Of a DNA stretch of 64,000 nt, positions 26,471 to 35,379 are shown piece after piece (the stretch's first letter is position 1; every line of letters begins with the position of its first letter). Both the position numbers and the translations under genes were made by a program. This DNA is from CAXMST01 sp038206985. Its GTDB lineage: Bacteria > Actinomycetota > Thermoleophilia > Solirubrobacterales > 70-9. A model generated the notes under the pieces. The model saw only the letters and a program-made list of their open reading frames with translations. It made no database searches and was not told where the DNA came from. Location of the stretch: positions 62,001 through 126,000 of the forward strand of contig JBBRAH010000002.1 of the NCBI GenBank assembly GCA_038206985.1. Reading direction: 5' to 3'.

Positions 26471-26782
26471 ATGCTTTCCGTGGGTGCCGAGGCGCCGGCG
26501 TTCACCCTCCCCGACCAGGACAGCAACGACTTCTCCCCCGCCGACGCGCGGGGCGAATGGCTGGTTCTCTACTTCTAACCCCGCGCCGATTCCGAGCACA
26601 GCGTCGCCGAGCAGTACGGCACCTGGGTCCACAAGAACATGTACGGCAACAAGTACATGGGCGTGCAGCGGGCCACCTACCTGATCGACCCCGAGGGCAA
26701 GATCGCCCGCGTGTTCCCGAAGGTGCAGCCCAAAAAGCACGACGGGCTGGTGCTCGGTGCACTCGCCGAGCTCAGCGCCTGA
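26471..26782 (+). pseudogene. bcp: Thiol peroxidase (BCP/PrxQ-type), broken by TAA and an internal deletion
   Basis: The frame encodes the start of a BCP-type peroxiredoxin (PAFTLPDQDSNDFSPADARG, then LVLYF), a TAA at 26576-26578 where homologues have Tyr in FYPR.D, and then in the same frame PRADSEHSVAEQYGTW to a normal C-terminus with YLIDPEGKIARVFPKV. About 45 residues expected after PRAD, including the catalytic TPGCT cysteine and the following strands, are missing. The junction lies at a short GCCGAT-type repeat. Without the cysteine it cannot be a peroxidase. Either the gene is dead or the assembly is wrong here. Its last 11 bases overlap the convergent hydrolase gene. Confidence 0.85.
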
Positions 26783-29150
26783 TCGACTTCTTCTCGCAGC
26801 CGATGAGCTTGTCGCGCTTGTCAGCGACCACCCGATCGCGCCCGGCACCACAGCGGACGACATCGCGCCTGCCGTCGCGCGAGCGGATCCGATCCTTGCC
26901 CTTGCCACCCGTGATCTGATCCTTGCCGCGACCGCCGTTGACCCGGTCATCGCCGCTGGATCCGGAGACGCAGTCATCGCCGCCCCGGCCCTTGATCCGG
27001 TCATCGCCGCCCCGGCCGACGATCCGCTCACTGTCCCCGGTCCCTCGCAGGCGGTCGGGACCATTGGTGCCCTTCACGGTCGTCTCGCAGGGCTTCGGCT
27101 CCGGTTCCCCAGTGGGGCAGCCGCCGTTGGAGGCGGGTCCGGGCTCGTTCGGACAGGCATCCTGGGAGTCGATCACGCCGTCGTCGTCGGAGTCAGGCGG
27201 GTCGACGACCGGACAGCCGTCAAGGGTTCCCGGAGCCGGGTCGTTCGGGCAGTCATCGTCGCCGTCGATCACGCCATCGCCGTCGGAGTCGACTGGACCG
27301 TCCACGTAATCGGGAGCCGGCTCGAAGCCGTCGGGTATGAACTTCGCCGCCGGCTCCTCCGCACCCGCCAGACCGGGCTGCTCGAGCACGGGCAGCCGCA
27401 GCTCGAGGGCCGAGACCGTGATCGGGGCCTGCCCGTTGGAGACGCGTCCGTATGGAATGTCCGAGGGCATCAGCTCGAGCTTTGCCACATGGCCCTCCGC
27501 GAACCGATAGCCGTTGGGGTGTAGCTGGAAGACCTGTCGAGTGGGTTCGCTCGTGGTCGTCTCGGGACGGTAGAGAGCGCGGGCAACGAGGGTTTGCTCA
27601 CCGGTGTCCGGGTCGATGTCAACCAGCCGCGCGGCCAGCTGCGAAGTCGGCCCGGGGCTGAGGATGTCGGCGATGATCGTCGCCGAACCCATCAGCGTGT
27701 ATCCCCCGGCGGGGGCCGGGTCGAGCCTGTAGTTGGCGAAGCCGGGCTGATCGGCCCCGCTCGCCGTCGCACAGGCACCGCCGCCGGCGATCGGGTCGAA
27801 GGCCTGCGAGACCGCCGGGTTGCTGGCGCCCGGCACGATCAGGGCCGCCTGGTCGGTCGGCCCCTGCAGGCGGATCTCGCCCGGGGCTATCTGCCGCCAG
27901 CTCGGCGCCTGGAACGGCCCGGCGGAGTCGCCGCCGCAGACCTGAGTCAGAGTCTCCGCCCCGAGCTCGGGTGCCTCGCCCTCACCCTTGACGTAGTAGT
28001 CGAACCACCCGTCGCGGCGGTCGTGGCGCACGGCCGTGTCGGCGCCCTTGTTCTGACCGCGCTGATGGCCGGCATCGCTGAAGAACAGTGAGATGTCGGC
28101 ACCCGGATAGGTGGACTTGGTGCGGTTGTAGAAGCGGATCGCCTCGTCAGGCGGAAACAGGTCGTCCGTCCAGCCGTTGGAGATCAGCAGCGGCGCGGGC
28201 TTCACCGAATCATCGATGTAATAGCTCGAGTGATGCGTAGTCACCTCGTCGACGATGTCCTCGGCGAGCGGATTTGAGTCGTAGGGCTCACCTGCCGTGA
28301 GCAGCGAGTACCAGCCCGTCAGGTCGGCGTCCGGCTGCGTACCCACCGGGGCGTAGTTGCTGGACGCGGAGCCGAGGCCGTAGAGCCCGGAGACGAACGA
28401 CTGCTTCATGACGCCGATCTTGCCGGGCCCGTAGGGCGCGTCGGCCACGTAGTCGAGCGTCCGGCCGGTAGGCACCAGCGAGTAGGCGAGATCGGTCCAG
28501 GGGATATCCGGGGCCGCAGCGGCCAGCGAGATCGGCACGCCGTCCGGGCTGGTCCAGGGCACGAGCGAGTCGTCGGGCAGCATCTTGCGGTCCTTGAGGG
28601 CGGCGAGAGCCATCGACATGCCGCCGCCGTAGGAGCTGCCGGTGGCGGCGATCCCGCCCGGGTCGACGATCCCATCATCGACCAGCAAGCCGGCCATCTC
28701 CTGGGCGTCGCGGACCTCGTAACGCGTGTCGAGCAGGTGGTTGAAGCCGTTTGCGCAGGCCGGCGTCAGCCGCTTGGGATCCTGACCGCCACAGGAGAGA
28801 CCCCAGCCGCGATCGCTCATCGAGAAGTAGGCGTAGCCCTTGTCGAGCCAGTGCTGAGATACCCCGAACTTGGAGCCGCCCCAGCCGTGGAAGTCCATGA
28901 CCAGCGGGAAGTTGCCGTCGGGCTCGCCCTCGGGCTCCGGCGGGATGCCAAGGTTGACGTCGATCGGGGTTCCGTCAAAGGTCTCGACGATCCCTGTGCA
29001 GACACGGTGCCTGTCGGGCTCGACGCTGCAGCTCAGGGCTCCATCAAAGGCGCTGCCGAAAGCGGCCGAGGCCCCTGCAGGAAGTGCCAGCGCCACCGCT
29101 GCTGCGATGACGATCCCCAGCAGCGCTGGGCGCGAGACTCTCGTGCTCAT
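26772..29150 (-). CDS. Secreted S15-like alpha/beta hydrolase with thrombospondin type 3 and RTX repeats
   Basis: 792 residues from the ATG at 29150 (ribosome site AGGAGAG). A signal peptide ends around ALPAGASA. The catalytic region resembles X-Pro dipeptidyl-peptidase/CocE hydrolases: nucleophile in GSSYGGGMS, Asp in SNGWTDDLFPPDEA, His in SDAGHQRGQ. A jelly-roll region follows. Then come calcium-type repeats (DSDGDGVIDGDDDCPNDP, DSDDDGVIDSQDACPNEP) and RTX-like GGxGxDxI repeats (GRGGDDRIKGRGGDD). Calcium probably stabilises the exported protein. Substrate could be a peptide, ester or amide. Confidence 0.85.
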   Translation of the reverse strand: MSTRVSRPALLGIVIAAAVALALPAGASAAFGSAFDGALSCSVEPDRHRVCTGIVETFDGTPIDVNLGIPPEPEGEPDGNFPLVMDFHGWGGSKFGVSQHWLDKGYAYFSMSDRGWGLSCGGQDPKRLTPACANGFNHLLDTRYEVRDAQEMAGLLVDDGIVDPGGIAATGSSYGGGMSMALAALKDRKMLPDDSLVPWTSPDGVPISLAAAAPDIPWTDLAYSLVPTGRTLDYVADAPYGPGKIGVMKQSFVSGLYGLGSASSNYAPVGTQPDADLTGWYSLLTAGEPYDSNPLAEDIVDEVTTHHSSYYIDDSVKPAPLLISNGWTDDLFPPDEAIRFYNRTKSTYPGADISLFFSDAGHQRGQNKGADTAVRHDRRDGWFDYYVKGEGEAPELGAETLTQVCGGDSAGPFQAPSWRQIAPGEIRLQGPTDQAALIVPGASNPAVSQAFDPIAGGGACATASGADQPGFANYRLDPAPAGGYTLMGSATIIADILSPGPTSQLAARLVDIDPDTGEQTLVARALYRPETTTSEPTRQVFQLHPNGYRFAEGHVAKLELMPSDIPYGRVSNGQAPITVSALELRLPVLEQPGLAGAEEPAAKFIPDGFEPAPDYVDGPVDSDGDGVIDGDDDCPNDPAPGTLDGCPVVDPPDSDDDGVIDSQDACPNEPGPASNGGCPTGEPEPKPCETTVKGTNGPDRLRGTGDSERIVGRGGDDRIKGRGGDDCVSGSSGDDRVNGGRGKDQITGGKGKDRIRSRDGRRDVVRCGAGRDRVVADKRDKLIGCEKKSIRR

Positions 29151-29290
29151 TCTCTCTCCTACCCGATCGGCAAATACGGCCCGCACAGCCGAAACCCGTG
29201 GCTACGACGGTGCGGCACCATCGGCGCCTGACTGTAGAAGGAGCCGGCGCCCGATGCGCCGGTTCGGCTCACAGGGGCAGGCCAACCCGC

Positions 29291-30340
29291 TCAGGGGCTG
29301 AGCAGCGCCCCGCACTCGTCGATGGCCGCACCGTCGCCGTTGGCCTTCTGGAGGCAGTCCAGGTATTCCTGGTTGGTGCCGAGGGCCGAGGGATCAGCCG
29401 TGGTGCCGCTGCCGCCACCGGAGGCGCCGCCGATGCCGCTCGGGATCGCTCCCAGGCCGCCGGGGATCAGCTCATCCAGAGGCGCTGCGTTCTCCGGAAC
29501 CGTGAACTCCTGCGACTGGTTGACGCCGCTGAGGCCGAAGCTGACCGCCAGGCTGAGGCTGCCCGAACCCGAGGGGTCGTCGAGCTCGAGGTTCAGCTCG
29601 AGTAGGCGCAGCAGCGTGTCGTCGACGCCCGTATAGACATCGACCGTCGCTGTCTTGACAGCGCCCTGGAGCTCCTGGATCGTGGCTGGATCGACGCCGG
29701 CGGCGCCCCCGCCGGCCTGGGCCAGTGCCTGGGCGTCCTCGACGATCTTGCCGATATCCGCGGTACCGCTGATGTGGACGGTCTCAGCGCCGTTGATCTC
29801 CTCGACCCCCTCGTTGGTCACGTCCGTCAGCCAACTGGCGGGGTCCACGCCGAGCTGCGAGAGCAGCGCGCTGCCCTGATCGCCCTCCTGGCTCTGCGCG
29901 GACGCGCTCTGCCCGTAAAGATCTTTGAAGGTGGCGAAGGTCTGATCGTCGACGGCGTAGTCCTTGCCCGCGAACGAGACGAAAGCTGCGTCGTCGGTCA
30001 CGGTGACACCCGCGTCGAAGCTGGTCTGCATCTCTCCGGCGTCCACGTTCAGCGAGGCGTCCAGGCCGAGCTTCGGCAGCGCGTCGTCACCGGTGGACTC
30101 GAACGGTCCCGAGAGGCTGCCCGTGAGCGAACCGCCCCCGCCACCAGTCGCGGAGGCATCGACGGAAATGTCGAGGACGCCGCTCGTGATGTTGGCCTGG
30201 TCGCTGAAAGTCTCCTGGAGCAGTGCCTCGGGATCGGAGCCCTCGTCACTGCCACTGTCGCCACAACCGGCAATCAGGGCGAGTACCGCGACGGCGGCGG
30301 CGATGGCGAGCAGAGCTGGTGAGCGGCGAGAACGATTCAA
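29291..30340 (-). CDS. Putative lipoprotein, LppX/LprG-like
   Basis: 349 residues from a TTG at 30340. The N-terminus has basic residues, a hydrophobic core and a lipobox ALIAGCGDSG. The body alternates strands and turns (DALPKLGLDASLNVDAG, DDAAFVSFAGKDYAVDD) as in the half-barrel lipoproteins that carry lipids or act as surface proteins in Actinobacteria. Gly/Ser-rich C-terminal part. The start codon is inferred from the signal peptide and could be further upstream. It is divergent from the ArsA-like gene. Confidence 0.75.
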   Translation of the reverse strand: MNRSRRSPALLAIAAAVAVLALIAGCGDSGSDEGSDPEALLQETFSDQANITSGVLDISVDASATGGGGGSLTGSLSGPFESTGDDALPKLGLDASLNVDAGEMQTSFDAGVTVTDDAAFVSFAGKDYAVDDQTFATFKDLYGQSASAQSQEGDQGSALLSQLGVDPASWLTDVTNEGVEEINGAETVHISGTADIGKIVEDAQALAQAGGGAAGVDPATIQELQGAVKTATVDVYTGVDDTLLRLLELNLELDDPSGSGSLSLAVSFGLSGVNQSQEFTVPENAAPLDELIPGGLGAIPSGIGGASGGGSGTTADPSALGTNQEYLDCLQKANGDGAAIDECGALLSP

Positions 30341-30428
30341 AGCGGTTGGACCCCCGGGTCGTTGCAGGAGGAGCCAGGCTAGCGAAGCGGGCCTCCGGGG
30401 CAACCCGGATGCAACGGTATGAATCGAC

Positions 30429-30434
30429 TACGCT
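30429..30434 (+). promoter_or_regulatory. -10 box, leaderless promoter of the arsA-like gene
   Basis: TACGCT, 7 bases before the ATG at 30442, in a spot with no ribosome site. Confidence 0.45.
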
Positions 30435-30441
30435 GCCGCTG

Positions 30442-31776
30442 ATGGCAGACGCGCGCTCCGACTCGCGCGACAGCGGGCCGGCCACCACGCCGCACGCTCC
30501 GCGCACGATCCTCTACACGGGCAAAGGTGGCGTCGGCAAGACCAGCGTCGCCGCAGCCACGGCCCGCCGCTGCGCCGCCGCGGGCTTGCGCACGGTGGTC
30601 CTCTCCACCGACCCGGCCCACAGCCTCTCGGACTCCCTGGACCTGCAGCTCGGTCCGGATCCAATCGAGATCTCCGACAGCCTCTGGGCCCAGGAGGTCG
30701 AAGCTCAGCGCGAGATGGAGGACAACTGGGCCGCCGTGCAGGACTGGATCGGAAGGCTGCTGTCCGATCGCGGCATCATCGGCGTCGCGGCGGAGGAGCT
30801 GACGGTGCCTCCGGGGATGGACGAGCTGTTCAGCCTCCTGCAGATCAAACGTCACCACGAGTCAGGGGACTTCGACGCGGTGATCGTCGACTGCGCACCG
30901 ACCGGAGAGACGCTGCGGCTGCTCTCCTTCCCCGACATCGCCCGCTGGTGGCTGGACAAGGTGCTGCCCTGGGAGCGTCGCCTGGTTGCCGCGGCACGGC
31001 CGCTGGCCCGGACCTTCATGGATGTTCCCCTGCCCAGCGAGGACGTCTTCGCCGACGTCCAGCGCCTCGTCGGCAACTTGATCGCGATGAACGAGATCCT
31101 CCGAGACCGTGAGCACACCTCGATCCGCCTGGTGATGAACCCCGACCGGATGGTCATCCGCGAGGCTCAACGCACGTTCACCTACCTTAATCTCTACGGC
31201 TACCTGACAGACGCCGTGGTGGTCAACCGGATCTTCCCCTCCGACGTCGAGGACGGCTACTTCGGCGCATGGCGTGAGCGGCAGAGTGAGAACCTCGAGC
31301 TGGTCCGCGAGGGCTTCGATCCCGTGCCGGTGCTCTGCGCCCGTTACTTCGAGGAGGAAGTCGTCGGCGAGCGGATGCTCGACCGGCTCGGTGAGGAGCT
31401 GTTCGCCGACGCCGACCCGGCCGCCGTCCTGCACAGCGAACTGGCCCATCAGATCACCAACGTGGAGGGACGCACCGTGCTCTCGATCCGCGTGCCCTTC
31501 GCCGAGCGCGACGATCTGACCCTGAAGAAGGTCGGTCTCGAGCTGATCGTCAAGGCCGGGCGCGAAAAGCGCACGATCATCCTCCCGAACGCGCTCAGCG
31601 GCCGCCGGCCCAGCGGCGCGAAACTGCACGAGGGGTGGTTGGAGATCAGCTTCGAGGACGCGAGAGCGCCGGCCGACGATGGCGAGAGCGCCGCCGATGG
31701 TCCCCTCGGCACCGATGCCGGCGGCGAGGGCGATGGCGGGAGCACAGGCGACCGGTCCGGGGCGCTGCGTGCCTGA
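30442..31776 (+). CDS. ArsA/Get3-type ATPase
   Basis: 444 residues. The deviant Walker A YTGKGGVGKTSVAAATA lies at about residue 27, the switch I-type STDPAHSLSDSL at 55 and the DCAPTGETLRLLSFP switch II region at 155. A second-half small domain (VPFAERDDLTLKKVGLELIV) matches ArsA proteins with an HSP20-like tail. Actinobacterial homologues are not tied to arsenic and often come as pairs; this one is single. The last 8 bases overlap the next gene. An ATP-driven role in handling a protein or ligand is likely. Confidence 0.85.
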   Translation: MADARSDSRDSGPATTPHAPRTILYTGKGGVGKTSVAAATARRCAAAGLRTVVLSTDPAHSLSDSLDLQLGPDPIEISDSLWAQEVEAQREMEDNWAAVQDWIGRLLSDRGIIGVAAEELTVPPGMDELFSLLQIKRHHESGDFDAVIVDCAPTGETLRLLSFPDIARWWLDKVLPWERRLVAAARPLARTFMDVPLPSEDVFADVQRLVGNLIAMNEILRDREHTSIRLVMNPDRMVIREAQRTFTYLNLYGYLTDAVVVNRIFPSDVEDGYFGAWRERQSENLELVREGFDPVPVLCARYFEEEVVGERMLDRLGEELFADADPAAVLHSELAHQITNVEGRTVLSIRVPFAERDDLTLKKVGLELIVKAGREKRTIILPNALSGRRPSGAKLHEGWLEISFEDARAPADDGESAADGPLGTDAGGEGDGGSTGDRSGALRA

Positions 31777-32080
31777 GCAATCCGGCGATCCGCGTGGCGC
31801 CGATCCCGCCGCCGACGCCTGGCGCGCACTGCGCGATGGGCTCGGCGCGGCCTCCGCGGCGACCGGGCATGACGGCGAGAGCCGCTGCGTCGAGCTCTGC
31901 CCCATCTGTCGGGCCGCGGACATCCTGCGTGCCAGCGGACCACCGGAGCTACGTGGCCAGATCGGGGACTTCCAGAGAGAGGCACTGATGACCATGCGCG
32001 CCCTGCTCGACCACTACATCGAGCGTCTCGATGCGGACGAGGCCGACGGTGAGCGGATCGAAGACATCCCGATCGACTGA
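31769..32080 (+). CDS. Small CPxC-motif protein coupled to ArsA-like ATPase
   Basis: 103 residues from a GTG at 31769 that overlaps the ATPase stop. Its centre holds a cysteine cluster CVELCPICRAAD followed by a helical, acidic tail. The three cysteines could bind a metal or be redox active. Comparable small proteins follow ArsA-like genes elsewhere in Actinobacteria, as far as I recall. Translational coupling suggests it acts with the ATPase, perhaps as its client or metal adaptor. Confidence 0.7.
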   Translation: MPEQSGDPRGADPAADAWRALRDGLGAASAATGHDGESRCVELCPICRAADILRASGPPELRGQIGDFQREALMTMRALLDHYIERLDADEADGERIEDIPID

Positions 32081-32549
32081 GCGGGCTCCCGCCCACCGCC
32101 GGATGCCCACCTGAAGCGGGCACCGGCGAACCCGAGGATCCACCACATCCGGGGATGCGGCCGTTCCGGCTCCTCGGAAGCAAGCGGTGCAATGGCCCTC
32201 GCCACCGCGCTCACCCGGCCTGCCGGGTCAAGCTCAACCGCGTGCCGATCACAACATCGGAGCCCTTCGGGGACGCGTTGAGTGCGACGACCCGTCGGCG
32301 GACGAACGTTGTAGGCGTCCCGGCCCCGCAAAGGACAGCGGCGGAGCGCCGAAGTCGCCTTCGACACTCCGCCGTGTGGGGGGCCTGTCCTCCTTATCGG
32401 AGTTTCGACCCGGTCGGGGAATCCGGGCCCAGCCTGGAGTGGCACGTATTCGTCGGCCAAACTCAGAACTCACCAGTCTTCGTATCCGCTCCCTGTATCG
32501 GTCGGCCGACGGTCGGCGAGAGCGCTTGCGGTGCGCTTGGACGTTCGTA
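32081..32549. other. Long intergenic region between convergent genes, with one strong hairpin
   Basis: 469 bases with no convincing gene on either strand; the frames crossing it have shadow-like composition. The clearest structure is GCGGAGCGCCGAAGTCGCCTT...ACTCCGC at 32340-32372, a stem with outer arms GCGGAG/CTCCGC and inner arms CGAAG/CTTCG. It could be a terminator shared by both operons or part of a small RNA. I tested it by eye against RNase P RNA, tmRNA and SRP RNA and found none of their conserved cores. Confidence 0.4.
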
Positions 32550-32942
32550 CTAAAGGGCGGCGAGTAGGACCCGGTCGTGTTCGTAGTCAACCAGCGCGAG
32601 CGCCTCCCGAACCGGTAGCCAGCGCAGTTCGTCGACTTCGTCATTGGGCTCGAAGCCCCCGTCGATCGGCGCCATCAGGTACCAGCGGACGATCTTCTTG
32701 CGGCCCTTGTGATCGCGGTAGGCGTTCGGCTCCAGCTCCTCGCCGAGCTCGCAGCGCCAGCCTGTCTCCTCCTCGATCTCGCGCAGCGCGGCCTGCTCGA
32801 AGCTCTCGCCGGGATCAAGTTTGCCCTTCGGTAGAGACCAGTCGTCGTAGCGGGGCCGGTGCACGACGGCGACCTGCCGCTCGCCGGCCTCCCCGCGCAG
32901 GACCACACCGCCCGCCGCCCTGATCTGTTTGCGCTTCGTCAT
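32550..32942 (-). CDS. NUDIX hydrolase (MutT/Ap4A hydrolase type)
   Basis: 130 residues. The Nudix box is perfect: GKLDPGESFEQAALREIEEE continuing TGW. The preceding RYDDWSLPKG and following KKIVRWYLMAP match the actinobacterial MutT1-type catalytic domain, but the C-terminal histidine phosphatase domain found in MutT1 is absent. It hydrolyses a nucleoside diphosphate derivative such as 8-oxo-dGTP or Ap4A. Start and upstream stop share one base (TGATG). Last gene of the salvage operon from 36299. Confidence 0.9.
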   Translation of the reverse strand: MTKRKQIRAAGGVVLRGEAGERQVAVVHRPRYDDWSLPKGKLDPGESFEQAALREIEEETGWRCELGEELEPNAYRDHKGRKKIVRWYLMAPIDGGFEPNDEVDELRWLPVREALALVDYEHDRVLLAAL

Positions 32943-34201
32943 CAGAGGAGACCGAGCCGAGCCGCGCTCTCCCGCGCGTGGGAGAGCACCTCGTCGGCAC
33001 CCTCGAGCCGCCCCTCTTCCATCAGGACCACGCCGTCGACGACGCTCGCCCGGACGACCGCGCCCGACGCCGCGTAGGCGAGGCCGGCCGCCAGCGAACC
33101 GAGCCCCAGCTCCGGACTCTCGAGGTTGACGAGCAGGAAATCGGCGTCGGCCCCAACGACGGGAGGGCCGGCGGCCGCGAGCGCCGGGGCCCGTAGACCG
33201 GCCGCGATCGCCAGCGCCTCCTCCGCACACACCGCGGCCGCGTCGGCGGCCCGGTGCTTCTGGGCCAGGGCGAGCTGCTTGGTCTCGGCCAGCAGATCGA
33301 GCGAGTTGTTGGAGCCCGCGCCGTCGGTGCCGAGCGCGATCGGGATCCCGGCCGCCCGGGCGGCGGGCAGATCGAAGATCCCGCCCACCGCGAGCTTCAT
33401 ATTGGCGCTGGGGTTGCTGACCACGGTCGCGCCGCTGGAGGCGATCAGGGCGCGCTCATCATCGTCCAGCCACACCGCGTGAGCGAGCAGAGTCCGGGGC
33501 CCCAGCACCCCGAGGCGATCGAGGTAGGCGGCAGGGCGCAGCCCGTGCTGCTGCAGGCAGGCATCCACCTCGTGCTCGGTCTCGGAGAGGTGGATCTGGA
33601 TCGGCAACTCGCGGGCGCGAGACTGCTCACCGATCCACTCCAGGGAGCGGTCGGAGACCGTGTAAATCGCATGCGGAGCCAGGGCCGGCCGGATCCGCGG
33701 ACCGGATCCCTCCAGCTCTGAGAGCCCGGCCTCGGCAGCCGCAGCCAGCTCGGCGTGGTTGGCGCCGTCGGCGCCGTCGATCAACGGCGCCCCGATCGTC
33801 GCGCGCAGCCCGGCGTCGCTGACCGCCCGCGCGGTTGCCGCCGGATGCCAATACATGTCCCAGAAAGCGACCGTGCCGGTACGGATCATCTCGAGGCAGG
33901 CGAGCCTCGTACCCCAGTAGACATCGTCGGCTTCGAGTCGCGCCTCGGCGGGCCAGATGTGGTTCTCCAGCCAATCCATCAGCGGCAGGTCATCCGCGAA
34001 GCCGCGGAAGAGCGTCATCGCCGCATGCGTGTGGGCGTTGACCAGCCCCGGAACGATCGCCGTGCCGGCCCCCTCGAGGATCCGATCGCCGCTCTGCGGC
34101 CGGACCTCCGGACCGAGCTCCACGATCCTGCCGCCCTCGGCCCGCAGCCCGACCGGCGCGCCATCCTGAACCGCCCCTGTCACCGCCAGGGCAGGGCCCA
34201 T
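32942..34201 (-). CDS. mtaD: 5'-methylthioadenosine/S-adenosylhomocysteine deaminase-like amidohydrolase
   Basis: 419 residues. Metal-dependent amidohydrolase with VNAHTHAAMTLFRGFADDLPLMDWL, the GTVAFWDMYWH segment, IHLSETEHEV, LLAHAVWLDDDE, SNPSANMKLAVG and GTDGAGSNNSLDLL, a full set of zinc and substrate residues for this branch. It deaminates adenosine-like by-products of SAM metabolism to inosine forms. It starts 2 bases after the phosphorylase stop. Both enzymes together point to a deaminating route for methylthioadenosine/S-adenosylhomocysteine salvage. Confidence 0.88.
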   Translation of the reverse strand: MGPALAVTGAVQDGAPVGLRAEGGRIVELGPEVRPQSGDRILEGAGTAIVPGLVNAHTHAAMTLFRGFADDLPLMDWLENHIWPAEARLEADDVYWGTRLACLEMIRTGTVAFWDMYWHPAATARAVSDAGLRATIGAPLIDGADGANHAELAAAAEAGLSELEGSGPRIRPALAPHAIYTVSDRSLEWIGEQSRARELPIQIHLSETEHEVDACLQQHGLRPAAYLDRLGVLGPRTLLAHAVWLDDDERALIASSGATVVSNPSANMKLAVGGIFDLPAARAAGIPIALGTDGAGSNNSLDLLAETKQLALAQKHRAADAAAVCAEEALAIAAGLRAPALAAAGPPVVGADADFLLVNLESPELGLGSLAAGLAYAASGAVVRASVVDGVVLMEEGRLEGADEVLSHARESAARLGLL

Positions 34202-34203
34202 CG

Positions 34204-34914
34204 CTAGCGGTCTCCGAGCTGCTCGATAACGGAGGCGACGCCGGCCAGCAGACGGGCCCGGTTCGTCGCCTTGCCGGCCTCGAAATCCTCGACCGAGAGC
34301 GGCGCCCCGCCGACGCCGTTGGCGAGGTTGTCAACCACGCAGAGCGCCGCGTAGGCGATCCCGAGTTCCCCGGCGAGCACGCACTCCGAAGCGATAGTCA
34401 TGCCGACTACATCGGCATGCGCGGCCATCAACCGGATCTCGGCCGGAGTCTCGAAGCGCGGCCCGATCGCCTGCCAGTACACCCCGCCGTCGCGTAGCGG
34501 CACGTCGCTGCCGTGCGCCCAGGCCGAGAGTAGCCGCTCGCGCCAGCTGCCGTCGAAGGCGGGAACGCGCTCGCCTCCGTGTTCCTCTGAGAAGGAGACC
34601 CCGAGTTGCAAGGCGATGAAGTCGTCCGGGCACAGGAACGTTCCTACGCCACTGTCGGTGCCCAGCCCGCCGACTGAACCGATCGCGATGACGCGATCGC
34701 AGCCGAGCTTCTGCAGCGCCGCCAGGTTAGCCCGGTGGTTGAGCCGGGCGGCAGTCGTGTAGGTGCTCAGCCCGTGTCGCTGAAGCAGAACGTGGCGCTC
34801 CCCGAGCAGTACCTCGGCCACCCCCCACTCACTCTCGACGCTCTCACGCTGCATCCCCTCGCCCGGCTCGTTGCCGAGAATCGAGTGTCCGCCGATCAGC
34901 GCGAGCCTTCCCAC
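34204..34914 (-). CDS. mtnP: S-methyl-5'-thioadenosine/purine nucleoside phosphorylase
   Basis: 236 residues of the MTAP/PNP-II family. ALIGGHSI is the phosphate loop, RHGLSTYTTAARLNHRANL and AIGSVGGLG follow, and GPRFETPAEIRLM with DVVGMTIASECVLAGELG complete the purine/ribose pocket. It cleaves methylthioadenosine or methylthioinosine with phosphate. Acting with the adjacent deaminase it would process methylthioinosine or inosine. GTG start with TAAGAT 6 bases upstream, so it may have its own leaderless promoter inside the operon. Confidence 0.87.
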   Translation of the reverse strand: MGRLALIGGHSILGNEPGEGMQRESVESEWGVAEVLLGERHVLLQRHGLSTYTTAARLNHRANLAALQKLGCDRVIAIGSVGGLGTDSGVGTFLCPDDFIALQLGVSFSEEHGGERVPAFDGSWRERLLSAWAHGSDVPLRDGGVYWQAIGPRFETPAEIRLMAAHADVVGMTIASECVLAGELGIAYAALCVVDNLANGVGGAPLSVEDFEAGKATNRARLLAGVASVIEQLGDR

Positions 34915-34920
34915 GCAGCG

Positions 34921-34926
34921 ATCTTA
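34921..34926 (-). promoter_or_regulatory. -10 box, leaderless promoter of the mtnP-like gene
   Basis: TAAGAT on the minus strand, 6 bases before the GTG at 34914. Confidence 0.45.
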
Positions 34927-35379
34927 TTCGCGGTCGTGCCCGCCGAGTATCGAGAGGAACTCACCAGCACCGATCCGGCGGCCCCCGGCCGCCTTGACAG
35001 ACGCCTGCAGGCGTCTGTCGGAGCTGACCACGAGCGTCCGCTCGGGCCGCTCGTGCTCGCGCACACGGGCGGCGATCACCTTGTCGGCGGCATTGGGCCC
35101 GCCGGGCGCGAAACCGACCTCGACCAGATCCCCGGCGGCCGCGGCCACGGTCTCGTGGCGCTTGCCGTCAAAGACCACAAGGATCGCGGTGCCCTCACGG
35201 GCGCCGAGGTCGTTGAGCCGCTCGACCAGGCGACGCATCGCCGCCGGTCGATCCTTCCACCAGCCGTCCGGGCGGGAGCCCAGCACGTTGAAGCCATCGA
35301 CAACCAACAACTCGTCAGCGGCCCCGCTCACGCGCCGAGGTGTCGAGGGCTCCTCGCGGAGGCCGCGGGGGTCGCTCAT
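34924..35379 (-). CDS. NYN-domain (YacP-like) putative ribonuclease
   Basis: 151 residues from the ATG at 35379, overlapping the CarH-like stop as ATGA. The PIN/NYN fold shows as LLVVDGFNVLGSRPDGW, ILVVFDGKRHE, ADKVIAARVRE and TLVVSSDRRLQASVKAAGG, with the four acidic metal ligands in place. YacP (Rae1) relatives cut RNA, in B. subtilis in a ribosome-linked manner. Its presence in a SAM-salvage operon is unexplained. Confidence 0.83.
   Translation of the reverse strand: MSDPRGLREEPSTPRRVSGAADELLVVDGFNVLGSRPDGWWKDRPAAMRRLVERLNDLGAREGTAILVVFDGKRHETVAAAAGDLVEVGFAPGGPNAADKVIAARVREHERPERTLVVSSDRRLQASVKAAGGRRIGAGEFLSILGGHDRE

Noticed and set aside
32081..32549. RNase P RNA, tmRNA or SRP RNA
   Set aside because: None of their conserved core sequences is found on either strand.
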